This document shows, piece after piece, positions 33,204-42,004 of a stretch of DNA of 64,000 nt. Made by a program: the position numbers and the translations under genes. The notes beneath the pieces are model-generated. The model saw only the letters and a program-made list of their open reading frames with translations, was not told the DNA's origin and ran no database searches. The stretch's first letter is position 1, and the number at the start of each line of letters is the position of its first letter. Origin of the DNA: SURF-43 sp964628985 (lineage in GTDB: Bacteria; Chloroflexota; Dehalococcoidia; UBA2979); the NCBI GenBank assembly GCA_964628985.1, contig CAZVNJ010000001.1:1-64000 (forward strand), in the 5' to 3' direction.

Positions 33204-35008
33204 GCGCCGCCTCCGAGGGCGATCTCGGCCTGCTGCTGCGCTCGGCGCTCTGCCTCCAATTGCTCGCGGTAGATCCGCGCGTACACGCCGCCCGCGGCGA
33301 GCAACTCCTCGTGCGACCCGCGCTCGACGATCGTCCCGCCCTCCAGCACAGCGAGCAGGTCGGCCGAGCGCAGCGTAGAGGTACGGTGGGCGATGAGGAT
33401 GGTGGTACGCCCGCCCATCACCTCGCGCAGGCCTTCGAGGATCTGTTCCTCGGTCTGGGTGTCCACGTGTGACAGCGCGTCGTCGAGGACCAGCACGGGC
33501 GCCTGTTTCAAGAGCGCCCGTGCCAGCGCGGCCCGCTGCTTCTGGCCGCCCGAGAGGGTCACCCCGCGTTCACCGATGGTCGTCTCGAGGCCGTCGGAGA
33601 GGTCCGTCAGGTCGTTTGAGAGGCGGGAGATCCGGGTGGCGAGGTCATACTCGGCGTCGTCCGCCTCCGGGCGCCCGTACGAGATGTTCTCGCGGATCGA
33701 GTCGGAAAACAGAAATGCCTCCTGCGGCACGAACGCGACGGACTCTCGTAAGAGCGCCAGCGGCCACTCGCGCACGTCGACACCGTCGAGGGTGACCCGG
33801 CCCGCGGTCGGGTCGGACAGCCGTACAAGAAGGCCGGCGAGCGTGGTCTTCCCCGCGCCCGTGCCACCCACGAGGGCGACCGTGGATCCAGCGGGCACAC
33901 GCAGGTCCACGTGGTGTAGCACTTCACGCCCCTCGAACGAGACGTGGACGCCACTGAACTCCACTTCGCCACGCACGGGCATCGGCGGAAGCACACCGCC
34001 CCCGTCCTGGATTGCGGGCTCGGTGCGCAGGACCTCGTTCACCCGGCGGATCGCGACGGTGCCCAGTTGGGCCATCGCCACTACCCATCCCACGGCCGTC
34101 AACTGGTTGGCGAGGACGGCGAGGATGAAGTTGAAGGCGACGAACTCACCCATCGACATACGGCCAGCGACGACATCGTGGCCGCCCACCCAGAGCACCA
34201 GCAGCGTGCCCGCGCCGGTGAGCACGCCCATGATCGGAAAGAGTCCGGAGTGGTAGAGCGCCAGGCGCATCGACCGTCTGCGCATCTCCTCGTTGGCGCC
34301 AGCGAAGGAATGGATCTCGGCGTCCTCCTGCGCGTACGCCTTGATCGCACGGATGCCGGCGATGTTCTCCTGCGACCGGTCGGTGAGGTGTGACAGTTGC
34401 TCCTGCACCTCGTTAAACCGGTGCTCGACGTTCGTCTCAAAGAAACTCATGAGGCCGATGACTACCGGTAGGTAGATCAGCGCGATCAGCGTCAGGCGGA
34501 TGTCGATGAACAGCATGAAGCCGATGCCGGCGATGCCGACGACCAGGATGCGGCTCATGTCCACGAGCGACGGTCCGAGGACGTCGCGGACAGCCTGCAG
34601 GTCGTTCGTCACCCGCGACATCAGGTCGCCGGTGCGCGCGTGCACGTAGTAGTTGTGGTCGAGCGACATCAGGTGTCGCGCGAGGTCGTCTCGGAGCCGG
34701 TACTCGATGATGCGCGACGTGCCTGAGACCACCATGCGTGAGTAGTAGCGCAGCGTGCCCTCGACGAGGGCGAGCAGGACGATCAACCCGGCGTAGCGTC
34801 CGAGCGAGTCCATCTCCACGCCGTCACGCAGGTCATCGACAGCGCGCTGGATCACGACCGGCGGGAGCAATGCAGCGAGTGTCGCCAGGATGAGCGCGAC
34901 CATTCCGCCTGCGTACCGCCAGCGGTAGTGCAGGACGTACTGCAGGATGCGATTGGAGCCAGCGCGCCCGGGAGGCAGCGGCGTGCTGGCCTCGGGGGCG
35001 GAGGTCAT
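33200..35008 (-). CDS. heterodimeric ABC exporter subunit with degenerate ATPase site
   Basis: 602 residues from the ATG at 35008; a GTG two codons earlier is an alternative. Six transmembrane helices precede an ATPase domain with Walker A GGTGAGKTT and signature LSGGQKQRA. Walker B reads VLVLDDALSH, where the second acidic residue is Asp in place of the catalytic Glu, the defining change of the degenerate site in heterodimeric exporters. The H-loop (LIAHRTST) is kept. The gene overlaps its partner by 4 nt and is the first of the two-gene unit. Confidence 0.88.
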   Translation of the reverse strand: MTSAPEASTPLPPGRAGSNRILQYVLHYRWRYAGGMVALILATLAALLPPVVIQRAVDDLRDGVEMDSLGRYAGLIVLLALVEGTLRYYSRMVVSGTSRIIEYRLRDDLARHLMSLDHNYYVHARTGDLMSRVTNDLQAVRDVLGPSLVDMSRILVVGIAGIGFMLFIDIRLTLIALIYLPVVIGLMSFFETNVEHRFNEVQEQLSHLTDRSQENIAGIRAIKAYAQEDAEIHSFAGANEEMRRRSMRLALYHSGLFPIMGVLTGAGTLLVLWVGGHDVVAGRMSMGEFVAFNFILAVLANQLTAVGWVVAMAQLGTVAIRRVNEVLRTEPAIQDGGGVLPPMPVRGEVEFSGVHVSFEGREVLHHVDLRVPAGSTVALVGGTGAGKTTLAGLLVRLSDPTAGRVTLDGVDVREWPLALLRESVAFVPQEAFLFSDSIRENISYGRPEADDAEYDLATRISRLSNDLTDLSDGLETTIGERGVTLSGGQKQRAALARALLKQAPVLVLDDALSHVDTQTEEQILEGLREVMGGRTTILIAHRTSTLRSADLLAVLEGGTIVERGSHEELLAAGGVYARIYREQLEAERRAQQQAEIALGGGA

Positions 35009-35069
35009 GAGCACGTCGAAAACTCGCTGTCTGCGTCACGCGCGTGATGGTTGGAAAGAATTGCGCAGT

Positions 35070-35096
35070 ATTGTAGCGAGAGTCCGCGCCGCTCAA
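35070..35096 (-). promoter_or_regulatory. candidate promoter of ABC exporter pair
   Basis: On the minus strand TTGAGC (35096-35091) and TACAAT (35075-35070) are 15 bp apart, a somewhat short spacing for a -35/-10 pair, 62 bp before the exporter start. Confidence 0.4.
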
Positions 35097-35116
35097 GCCG
35101 CGAGATGACGCAAACA

Positions 35117-36697
35117 TCAGGCCTTTACACGGACATCGATGCGGTGCCAGCCAGTCGCCCCGTCCGGATCGGATCGCTGGCGCTTGCTGGTCTGTACCTC
35201 GCCACGGCCATCCGTCGCGCGAACCTCGATCTCGTAATCGCCGGGCGTGGCGTCCCACTCGACCACCCACTGCCGCCAGGCGTTCCCTGAAAGCGCCTCG
35301 CTCAGGCGGGCTGGCATCCAGGCGACGGCGTCAGGACTGGTGCCACGAAGGTAGGCGCGTGTCTCCACGTGGCTGATCCCACGGTCTCCCGCCCAGGCTA
35401 CACCGGCGATCGCCACGCGGCCGGGCTTCACCGTCCGTCCGTCGCGTGGCACATCGATGCGTGACTGGGTCTTGATCGGACCGGTCTTCGACCATCCGCG
35501 CGGCACCCAGTACGCGTCGAAGGCATCCCAGGTCGTCAGTTCGATCTCGGAGAGCCACTTTGTCGCTGAGACGTATCCATAGAGCCCCGGTACCACCAGG
35601 CGGGCGGGGAAGCCATGCGCGCCCGGCAGCGCCTCGCCGTTCATGGCGTAGGCGACCATCGCCGGGCGTCCGTCGAGAGCCACCTCCGTCGGGAAGCCCA
35701 CGGTGAAGTCATCCACTGATCGCCCGACGATCTGGGTCGCACCAGGCTTCACGCCCGCCCGGTTCAGGAGATCTGCGAGGGGCACACCCAACCATCGTGC
35801 ATTCCCGACGAGATCCCCACCTACTTCGTTGGAGACGCACGATAGAGTGATGATTTCCTCGCGCGACGGGAGAGCGAACAGTTCGTCAAACGTCAGCTCA
35901 AACGGCCGCTCCACCATGCCAGTGACCTTGAGACGCCAGGTCTTCAGGTCCACGCGAGGAGTGATCAGGCTGACATCGATGCGATAGAAGTCCTTGTTCG
36001 GGGTGATGAGCGGCGCGAGCCCGTCGAGGTCGAGGCCGCCAGCCACTCCCTGGACACCGGGGCCGATGGCGAGCGCGGCGCGCTGCTCGTCGACATCGAC
36101 CAGGGAACCGGCGATCTGCCGTCCCGCGACGAATGACGTCGCGGAGGCGCCCGCGGCGGCAGCGGCGAAGCCGATGAATGCGCGACGTCCGGGCACGCGC
36201 CGGGTCATCGGCTGGGCTGTTGCGCTCTCGCTCGGGGCACCGGGCTCCGGTGTGTCGAGCGTGCCGGCTAGCAACAGCAAACGCAGCGCCTGCCAGCCGA
36301 GCGTGACTCCGATGATCGGGCCGAACGCGGCGATCAGCGAGGCCTGTGTGGTTGCCGCCGGAGTGTCGATCACCGACGCGATGGCCCCCACCACGCCGAG
36401 CGCACCCAGGGAGACCTGCCCCAGTGGAGGCCGCCGTCGCTGCAGGAGGCCGGCGGCTGCACCCACCGCGAGGCTCGCGGTGGTCACAAGGAGGATGAGG
36501 GCCGGTTTGTCGCGCGTGCCGAGCGCGTCGATCACAAGGTGAGTGAACCAAGCGGGAGCGTTGTCGATCAGCAAGTGGCCCACTGCGATCACCGGGGGGA
36601 TCGTGTCCGTGAGCGCCGCTACCAGTTCGGCGACGCCCAGGGCGACCGCTACCGCCAGCACTCCGCTGAGGCCGTCTCGAAACGTGCGAACGCGCAT
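35117..36697 (-). CDS. membrane-anchored sulfite-oxidase-type molybdopterin oxidoreductase
   Basis: The 526-residue protein has about four N-terminal transmembrane helices (residues ~10-145), then an internal RRAFIG at residues 171-176 followed by a hydrophobic stretch, like a Tat signal. The sulfite-oxidase-fold molybdenum domain follows, with the Mo-ligand Cys287 in ITLSCVSNEVGG and later conserved GFPARLVVPGLYGY and WLSEIELT. A C-terminal Mo-co dimerisation-type domain ends the protein. The arrangement puts the active site outside the membrane with the four helices in it. Substrate is unknown; relatives reduce or oxidise S- or N-oxides. GGAGGAAG precedes the ATG. Confidence 0.83.
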   Translation of the reverse strand: MRVRTFRDGLSGVLAVAVALGVAELVAALTDTIPPVIAVGHLLIDNAPAWFTHLVIDALGTRDKPALILLVTTASLAVGAAAGLLQRRRPPLGQVSLGALGVVGAIASVIDTPAATTQASLIAAFGPIIGVTLGWQALRLLLLAGTLDTPEPGAPSESATAQPMTRRVPGRRAFIGFAAAAAGASATSFVAGRQIAGSLVDVDEQRAALAIGPGVQGVAGGLDLDGLAPLITPNKDFYRIDVSLITPRVDLKTWRLKVTGMVERPFELTFDELFALPSREEIITLSCVSNEVGGDLVGNARWLGVPLADLLNRAGVKPGATQIVGRSVDDFTVGFPTEVALDGRPAMVAYAMNGEALPGAHGFPARLVVPGLYGYVSATKWLSEIELTTWDAFDAYWVPRGWSKTGPIKTQSRIDVPRDGRTVKPGRVAIAGVAWAGDRGISHVETRAYLRGTSPDAVAWMPARLSEALSGNAWRQWVVEWDATPGDYEIEVRATDGRGEVQTSKRQRSDPDGATGWHRIDVRVKA

Positions 36698-36767
36698 GCT
36701 TCCTCCGGTGGGACGGAGCGGATCTCAACAGTAACAGGGGACGGACGTGGATGTGTCGTGAAAGGGA

Positions 36768-36773
36768 TATGCT
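36768..36773 (+). promoter_or_regulatory. leaderless-type -10 box, TATGCT, before UppS
   Basis: TATGCT ends 6 nt before the ATG, and no Shine-Dalgarno is visible. The geometry matches the LacI and CobB starts. Confidence 0.45.
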
Positions 36774-36779
36774 CGTCGT

Positions 36780-37616
36780 ATGCCGACTGAACGTGAATTC
36801 GCAGCCTCCGCCCTCGCACTGCTGCGTCGCCCGGCCGCCCCAGTCCTGGACCTCGTCTACCGCATCTACGAGCGTGAACTGGACCGCAGCATCCGCCGCG
36901 GGCCGGTCCCGCAGCACGTTGGCGTGATCCTGGACGGCAACCGGCGCTTTGCGAAGAAGGCCGGCCTCTCGGTCGTGACGGACGGCCATCGGCGGGGTGC
37001 CGACAAAGTCGAGGAACTCATCGGCTGGTGCGACGACCTCGAGATCCCGGCCGTCACCCTGTGGGCGCTTTCCACGGACAACTTCAAGCGAGGCCCGGAT
37101 GAGCTGAAGGCGATCTTCGGGCTCATCGAGGAGAAGGTGGCGGCGTTCTCCGAGGACGCCTCGGGTACGCCTCGGAGGCGGCGCGTGCGCATGGTCGGCC
37201 GCCGGGAACTGCTCCCTCAGAGCACGCAGGAGGCGATCGCGCGGGCGGAGGAAGCCACAGCGAACTACGGCCCGTTCGAGTTGCTCGTCGCCATCGGCTA
37301 TGGCGGGCGCGAGGAAATTACTGACGCCGTCCGGCGCATGCTGGCGGACCGCATCCGCAACGGCGAGTCATTAGAGGGCATCGCCAGCGGCATTGAGCCC
37401 GACGAGATCAGCCGCTACCTCTACGCTCCAGATATCCCCGACCCGGACCTCATCATCCGCACGTCCGGCGAGTTGCGGCTGTCCGGCTTCCTGCTCTGGC
37501 AGAGTGCGTACAGTGAGTACTACTTCTGCGACGTGTTCTGGCCGGAGTTTCGCCGCATCGATTTCCTGCGCGCTGTCCGCTCGTACGCAGACCGGGAGCG
37601 CCGCCGCGGCCGTTAG
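36780..37616 (+). CDS. uppS: isoprenyl (undecaprenyl-type) diphosphate synthase
   Basis: The 278-residue protein has the cis-prenyltransferase signature HVGVILDGNRRFAKK with the catalytic Asp52, followed by GHRRGADKVEELIGWC and LWALSTDNFKR. The C-terminal DLIIRTSGELRLSGFLLWQ and SEYYFCDVFWPEF complete the set. It condenses isopentenyl diphosphate to a long-chain polyprenyl diphosphate, the lipid carrier for wall precursors. It is slightly longer than typical UppS (~250), with an N-terminal extension. No other wall or isoprenoid gene is adjacent; the convergent metal-binding lipoprotein gene begins just 2 bp after its stop. Confidence 0.9.
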   Translation: MPTEREFAASALALLRRPAAPVLDLVYRIYERELDRSIRRGPVPQHVGVILDGNRRFAKKAGLSVVTDGHRRGADKVEELIGWCDDLEIPAVTLWALSTDNFKRGPDELKAIFGLIEEKVAAFSEDASGTPRRRRVRMVGRRELLPQSTQEAIARAEEATANYGPFELLVAIGYGGREEITDAVRRMLADRIRNGESLEGIASGIEPDEISRYLYAPDIPDPDLIIRTSGELRLSGFLLWQSAYSEYYFCDVFWPEFRRIDFLRAVRSYADRERRRGR

Positions 37617-37618
37617 AC

Positions 37619-38542
37619 CTAGCGCAAGGCGTCCGCGATCTTCCTCGCGTTCGCCAGCAGCATCCCCTCAATGGTCTCCGCACCAGAACCTGGGCTGCCG
37701 AGCGAGTCCCCGTAGAGGTCGTCCACGATCTTCACGTTCGTCTCGGCCGCGACGCTTCTTGCCACCTTCGGGTCAACCGATGACTCCGCGAAGATGGCGC
37801 GGACGCCCTCCCGCCGGATCATCTGGACCAGCGCTGCAATGTCGCCCGCGGAGGGTTCGAGGCCCGTCGTCGTGCCCGGGATCACCGTACCCACCACCGT
37901 CAGGCCGTAACGCTCGGTGAAGTAGCCAAACGCGTCATGGTTCGTCACCATCTTCCGGTTGCTTGTTGGGATGGAGTCGATGATCGCCTTCACTTCGGCG
38001 TCCACGGCGCGCAACCGGTCCTGGTACCCCCGCCCGTTCGCCTCGAAGGTGGCGGCGTGTTCCGGTGCTGCCGTGGAGAGGGCCTTGACCACCACGTCGA
38101 CCATCGCGACCACGTTCATCGGGTTGTGCCAGACATGCGGGTCATGCTGCTCCGCGGCATGACCGTCCTCGCCCGGCTGCTCTGGAGCCTCGCGGAGGGT
38201 GAGGCCGTCCGTCACCGTCACCGTCGTCCCGCGGTGGTTGGTGAGCGCGCGGTCGAGGAACTGATCCGGACCAAGGCCTAGCCGCAGGACGAGCTGCGCC
38301 CGCGAGATGAGGCGGGCATCTGCGGTTTTCAATTCGTACTCGTGGGGATCCACGCCTGCCTTGACCAGCACGTCCAGGCGCACCGCATCCCCTGCCACTG
38401 CTTGTGCGATGGCGCCCACGGGGGCGATCGTCGCGACGACTCGGACGCGTCCATCGTCACCGTCGTCAGAGCCACACGCGGCGGCCAGGAGCGCTCCAGC
38501 CGCCACCAAGCTCACCAGGAGGATGCTGCGTGTTCTGGTCAT
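37619..38542 (-). CDS. metal (Zn/Mn) ABC transporter substrate-binding lipoprotein
   Basis: 307 residues from the ATG at 38542. A lipobox LLAAAC anchors it, and the ZnuA/TroA fold is visible: RVVATIAPVGAIAQ, PHEYELKTADARLISRAQLVLR, a His-rich loop EDGHAAEQHDPHVWH (residues ~155-170), KMVTNHDAFGYFTERYGL and FAESSVDPKVARSVA. It captures zinc or manganese for an ABC importer. The permease and ATPase genes are not next to it, an unusual arrangement. A palindromic element lies just upstream and may be the metalloregulator operator. Confidence 0.87.
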   Translation of the reverse strand: MTRTRSILLVSLVAAGALLAAACGSDDGDDGRVRVVATIAPVGAIAQAVAGDAVRLDVLVKAGVDPHEYELKTADARLISRAQLVLRLGLGPDQFLDRALTNHRGTTVTVTDGLTLREAPEQPGEDGHAAEQHDPHVWHNPMNVVAMVDVVVKALSTAAPEHAATFEANGRGYQDRLRAVDAEVKAIIDSIPTSNRKMVTNHDAFGYFTERYGLTVVGTVIPGTTTGLEPSAGDIAALVQMIRREGVRAIFAESSVDPKVARSVAAETNVKIVDDLYGDSLGSPGSGAETIEGMLLANARKIADALR

Positions 38543-38554
38543 GGTGTCCTCTTC

Positions 38555-38585
38555 TGAGACATCGTATCGATGATACATAGTCTCA
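38555..38585. promoter_or_regulatory. palindromic operator-like element before metal-binding lipoprotein gene
   Basis: TGAGAC and GTCTCA form the outer arms of a 31-bp imperfect palindrome with GTATC and GATAC as inner arms around GAT. It is centred in the gap between the metal-binding lipoprotein gene and the divergent YibE/F gene, 12 bp before the former start. A metal-sensing repressor (Fur/Zur, DtxR or MerR type) is a reasonable guess from position only. Confidence 0.5.
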
Positions 38586-38666
38586 TGTGGGCAGGCAAGC
38601 GAGTGGCGCTGTACGGGCACGCGGCGGACCTGACCGCTAGGCTCGGGCAGGGCGAATCGAGGGAAC

Positions 38667-39794
38667 ATGCTGCCGGCGGCACGGAACACTGCCCTCGCTT
38701 ACTTCGGACTGGCCGTCCTGCTGCTCGGCGTGACGGTGATCCTTCCCAGCCTCGGTGTCTGGGAGCACCGATCCCTTCCCGTGGTGCATGAGACGATCCG
38801 CGAGGCACGCATCCTCGAGGTCGTGCCCGGCGAATCGCTCCAAAGCCCCGCAGGTCCCATCCGCCAGGAGCAGGTCGTGATGGATGTGGCTGGCGAACGG
38901 GTCTCGGTAGATCGAGCCTTCCAGGATGGCGGGGGTGACGCATTCGTGTTGGCCCCCGGGGACACTGTCCTGCTGGGGCGCGTCGAGACGGACCGGGGGC
39001 CGGTCTATCAGATCAAGGATCGCTCGCGGCGGGTGCCCGTCTGGGCGCTCACCTTCGCCTTCGCCCTGTTGGTCGTCGCGGTGGGGGGATGGCGGGGCGC
39101 GCTCTCGCTCGTCGGGCTGGCGTCGAGCGTGGTCGTCATTGCGCGCTTCATCGTGCCGGCCATCATGGACGGCTGGGATCCACTCCTGGTCTGTATTGCC
39201 GGCGCGCTGGTGATCATGACGACTACGCTCACGCTCGGCCATGGTGTCGGGCGGAAGACGATGGTGGCGCTCGGTGCCACGATGGCGTGTCTGCTGCTGA
39301 CGGGGCTGCTCGCAGAGTGGGCCGTGCAGTTCGTCCGCCTGACGGGGATCGCAGACGATGACGCGAGCACCCTCCAGGTCCTCGTGGGGCGCGGGGTGAT
39401 CGACCCACGAGGCCTCTTGCTCGGCAGCATGATCCTCGGTGCGGTCGGGGTCCTCGACGACGTGACAACGACTCAGGCTTCCGCGGTGTCCGAACTGCGC
39501 GAGGCGAATGCCTCGCTCTCACCGACGGAACTGTTCCGACGCGGGATGAATGTGGGACGGGACCACATCGCTGCTACCACCAACACGCTGCTGCTCGCGT
39601 ACGCCGGGACTGCCCTTCCGTTGATCCTCATCCTCTCCGCGCAGCAACAGCCCACCGGAATCCTGATCTCGTTCGATGCCCTTGCGACCGAGGTCGTGCG
39701 GACGATGGTGGGGAGCATCGGTATCGTCGCCGCGGTGCCGCTCACGACCGCACTCGCGGCCTATACCGACCGCTGGGGCAGACGAACGGCCTAG
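38667..39794 (+). CDS. YibE/F family multi-pass membrane protein
   Basis: The 375-residue protein starts with a hydrophobic helix and a soluble domain (residues ~40-125, including PGDTVLLGRVE), then about seven transmembrane helices. The signature GVLDDVTTTQASAVSELREANASLSP and GMNVGRDHIAATTNTLLLAYAGT are those of YibE/F family proteins. The family has been suggested to export small molecules but is not firmly characterised. The gene is divergent from the zinc/manganese-binding lipoprotein with an operator-like palindrome between, so they may be co-regulated. Its stop codon shares CTAG with the convergent lipoprotein gene. Confidence 0.83.
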   Translation: MLPAARNTALAYFGLAVLLLGVTVILPSLGVWEHRSLPVVHETIREARILEVVPGESLQSPAGPIRQEQVVMDVAGERVSVDRAFQDGGGDAFVLAPGDTVLLGRVETDRGPVYQIKDRSRRVPVWALTFAFALLVVAVGGWRGALSLVGLASSVVVIARFIVPAIMDGWDPLLVCIAGALVIMTTTLTLGHGVGRKTMVALGATMACLLLTGLLAEWAVQFVRLTGIADDDASTLQVLVGRGVIDPRGLLLGSMILGAVGVLDDVTTTQASAVSELREANASLSPTELFRRGMNVGRDHIAATTNTLLLAYAGTALPLILILSAQQQPTGILISFDALATEVVRTMVGSIGIVAAVPLTTALAAYTDRWGRRTA

Positions 39795-40462
39795 CCGCCC
39801 GGGAGGTAGAGGGCCTCGGTGCCCGGGCGGACGATCTCGGCGGGAGAGGCGCCGCAGCCGAACCAGACGCCTGCGATCTTGTCGCCGGCCATCACGATCC
39901 CGGCCCCGAGCGGACCGGTGCCCGCGCCCGTCGGTGTCCGGCTAAAGACCACGACATAATCAGCTTGAACCGGCGGCAGGTAGGGCCGGGGCGCCCGATA
40001 GACGCCGGTGAGGACGGGCCGCGCGAGCACCACCTGCTCCAACGTTGGCCGGACCGCCGAGGCCGGGCGCAACTCGCCTTCGCACGTCGCCACCGGGAAG
40101 ACCTGCACGGGCGTCCCGTTTGGCTGGCCGGGCGGGCAGGCGGGTGGCGAGCCCGGCCCTTGCTGAGGGCCGCAGGGAAGGCTGACCAGCGACACACTGC
40201 GCTCGACAGCGGCCAGGTCGCCGGCCAGGACGAGGTTGATGACGGTGTTGACCGGGTCCGGGACACCCGGCCGGCGGGTTGCCGTGGGTGTGACGCTCGG
40301 TGTCGCGGTGGCGGGCATGTCCGATGCCGTTGCGGTCGCCGTGGGCGGCGGGCTGGCCGTGGCGTCCTGCTTGGACTGGGCGTCGCCGTCATTCCGGCAG
40401 CCCATCGCAGTGACAGCGACGGCGCAGAGCGCGACATGGAGGAACGGCCGGGCGCGGGACAT
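39791..40462 (-). CDS. lipoprotein of unknown function with Thr/Pro-rich linker
   Basis: 223 residues from the ATG at 40462. The signal peptide ends in VTAMGC, a lipobox, and the mature part starts with a ~45-residue Thr/Ala/Pro-rich linker like that of the sortase-like lipoprotein at 25.2 kb. A ~130-residue C-terminal domain follows, with cysteines in LPCGPQQG, ACPPGQ and WFGCGASP that may form disulfides. I do not recognise the domain. The gene is convergent with YibE/F and overlaps it by four bases. Confidence 0.6.
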   Translation of the reverse strand: MSRARPFLHVALCAVAVTAMGCRNDGDAQSKQDATASPPPTATATASDMPATATPSVTPTATRRPGVPDPVNTVINLVLAGDLAAVERSVSLVSLPCGPQQGPGSPPACPPGQPNGTPVQVFPVATCEGELRPASAVRPTLEQVVLARPVLTGVYRAPRPYLPPVQADYVVVFSRTPTGAGTGPLGAGIVMAGDKIAGVWFGCGASPAEIVRPGTEALYLPGG

Positions 40463-40611
40463 TCGCACCTCCCAGTGCTCACGCACAGCGTGTCACTGTG
40501 CGCGGGCCTCGGGGGGCGCGGGTTGCTACATCGCCGTTACGATGCGGCCTCGCGCCGTCGAGATCCTGCGGCAGTGCAGGCGGACGCGAGCGGCCGAGGG
40601 GGAATCGACAC

Positions 40612-41412
40612 ATGGCGGGACGCGTCGAGGGGAAAGTGGCACTCGTGATGGGCGGCGGCCAGACGCCCGGCGACACGATCGGCAATGGACGAGCCACCGC
40701 CCTCCTGCTCGGCCGGGAGGGCGCCCGGGTCCTGGTTGCCGATGTCGATGGTGACCGTGCCGCCGCGACCCGTGACGAGATCCGCCGAGAAGGCGGGACG
40801 GCCGAGTCGGTGGCGGCCGACGTGCGTGAGGAGACAGACGTGCAGGCCGCGGTCGCCGCCTGTGTGCGGGCATTCGGCCGCCTCGACCTTCTGCACAACA
40901 ACGTCGGCGGAGGGCTGTCGCTCGGTGACGAGACGGCCGTCAGGATGAGCGTCGAGGCGTGGGACCGTGTCTTCCAGGTGAACCTGCGGGGCATGTGGCT
41001 GGCCTGCAAGTGGGCGATCCCGGTGATGCAGGAGCAAGGCGGCGGGTCGATCGTCAACATCTCCTCGGCGGCTGCGCACCACAAGTACCCGCGGGTCGGC
41101 TACAAGACCACCAAAGTGGCCGTGATCGGGCTGACCGAGTACCTCGCCGCCGAGCATGCCGGTGACCTGATCCGGGTGAACACCATCCTACCCGGGCTCA
41201 TGGAGACGCCCATGGCGATCGAGCCTCGGGTGGCGGAGGGTGTCGCCCGCGAGCAGGTGATCGCGGAGCGCAACCGGCACGTCCCGCTCGGGAAGAAGAT
41301 GGGGTCTGCGTGGGACGTGGCGTACGCCGCGCTCTTCCTGCACTCGGACGAGGCGCGGTTCATCAGCGGCGTGGCCCTGCCGGTCGACGGCGCCATGCTC
41401 GTCTCAGGCTGA
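40612..41412 (+). CDS. SDR family NAD(P)-dependent oxidoreductase
   Basis: 266 residues from the ATG at 40612. The cofactor motif reads GGGQTPGDTIGNG (an extended variant of TGxxxGxG) near residues 14-26, and the active site has Ser in VNISSAAA and YKTTK in KYPRVGYKTTK. Asp in VADVDGD after the second strand favours NAD over NADP. The gene begins a plus-strand unit with the carboxymuconolactone-decarboxylase-like gene, 22 bp downstream. The substrate is unknown; catabolic 3-hydroxy- or 2,3-dihydrodiol-type alcohols are possible. Confidence 0.85.
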   Translation: MAGRVEGKVALVMGGGQTPGDTIGNGRATALLLGREGARVLVADVDGDRAAATRDEIRREGGTAESVAADVREETDVQAAVAACVRAFGRLDLLHNNVGGGLSLGDETAVRMSVEAWDRVFQVNLRGMWLACKWAIPVMQEQGGGSIVNISSAAAHHKYPRVGYKTTKVAVIGLTEYLAAEHAGDLIRVNTILPGLMETPMAIEPRVAEGVAREQVIAERNRHVPLGKKMGSAWDVAYAALFLHSDEARFISGVALPVDGAMLVSG

Positions 41413-41434
41413 GCGAGATTCGAGGAGGCAGACC

Positions 41435-42004
41435 ATGTCACGCCAGACGAAGTACACACCCGACCAACTCACTCCGGAACAGCGCGCCGAGTACGACGAC
41501 TTCCTGAGGACAAGGAAAGCGCGCGCGGACGGGATGCTCGGCGGGCCTTTCGACCCGTGGCTGCTCAACGCCGAACTCTCCAAGCGACTCCGCGGGCTCG
41601 GCGGCATGCTCTGGTCACGCACCTCGCTGGACCGTGGGCTTGTGGAACTGGCGATCTCCATTACCGGCAAGGTCTATGAGGCGAACGTCGAGTGGAACGC
41701 GCACGCGCCCCGGGCGGTTGAGTACGGCATCCCCCAGGACGTGATGGACACGATCCTGCGAGGCGAGCGGCCGGTGCAGGCCACGCCCGAGCAATTGCTC
41801 ATGTATGACGTCTGCATGTCCCTGCTCGTCACGCATCTGCTGCCACGTCCGCTTTACGACCGCGCCGTCGAGACCTGGGGCGAGCGCGGGGTCGTGGAGA
41901 TCACGGCAGTCGTCGGCTTCTACGTCCTGACCTCGATGTCGCTCAACGCCTTCGAGGTCGAGGTGGCCGAGGGCCAGACCACGCCGTTTCCGCGGCAGGA
42001 CTAG
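41435..42004 (+). CDS. carboxymuconolactone decarboxylase family protein
   Basis: The 189-residue all-helical protein has the CMD-like pattern GPFDPWLLNAELSKRLRGLGG, then RGLVELAISITGKVYEANVEWNAHA-type helices and a terminal helix-pair. It lacks the CxxC of AhpD peroxidase relatives, so redox activity is unlikely; in the decarboxylase subfamily a different set is used. A GAGGAG sequence precedes the ATG. It follows an SDR and lies in a catabolic-looking block. Its stop codon shares CTAG with the convergent acetyltransferase gene. Confidence 0.8.
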   Translation: MSRQTKYTPDQLTPEQRAEYDDFLRTRKARADGMLGGPFDPWLLNAELSKRLRGLGGMLWSRTSLDRGLVELAISITGKVYEANVEWNAHAPRAVEYGIPQDVMDTILRGERPVQATPEQLLMYDVCMSLLVTHLLPRPLYDRAVETWGERGVVEITAVVGFYVLTSMSLNAFEVEVAEGQTTPFPRQD

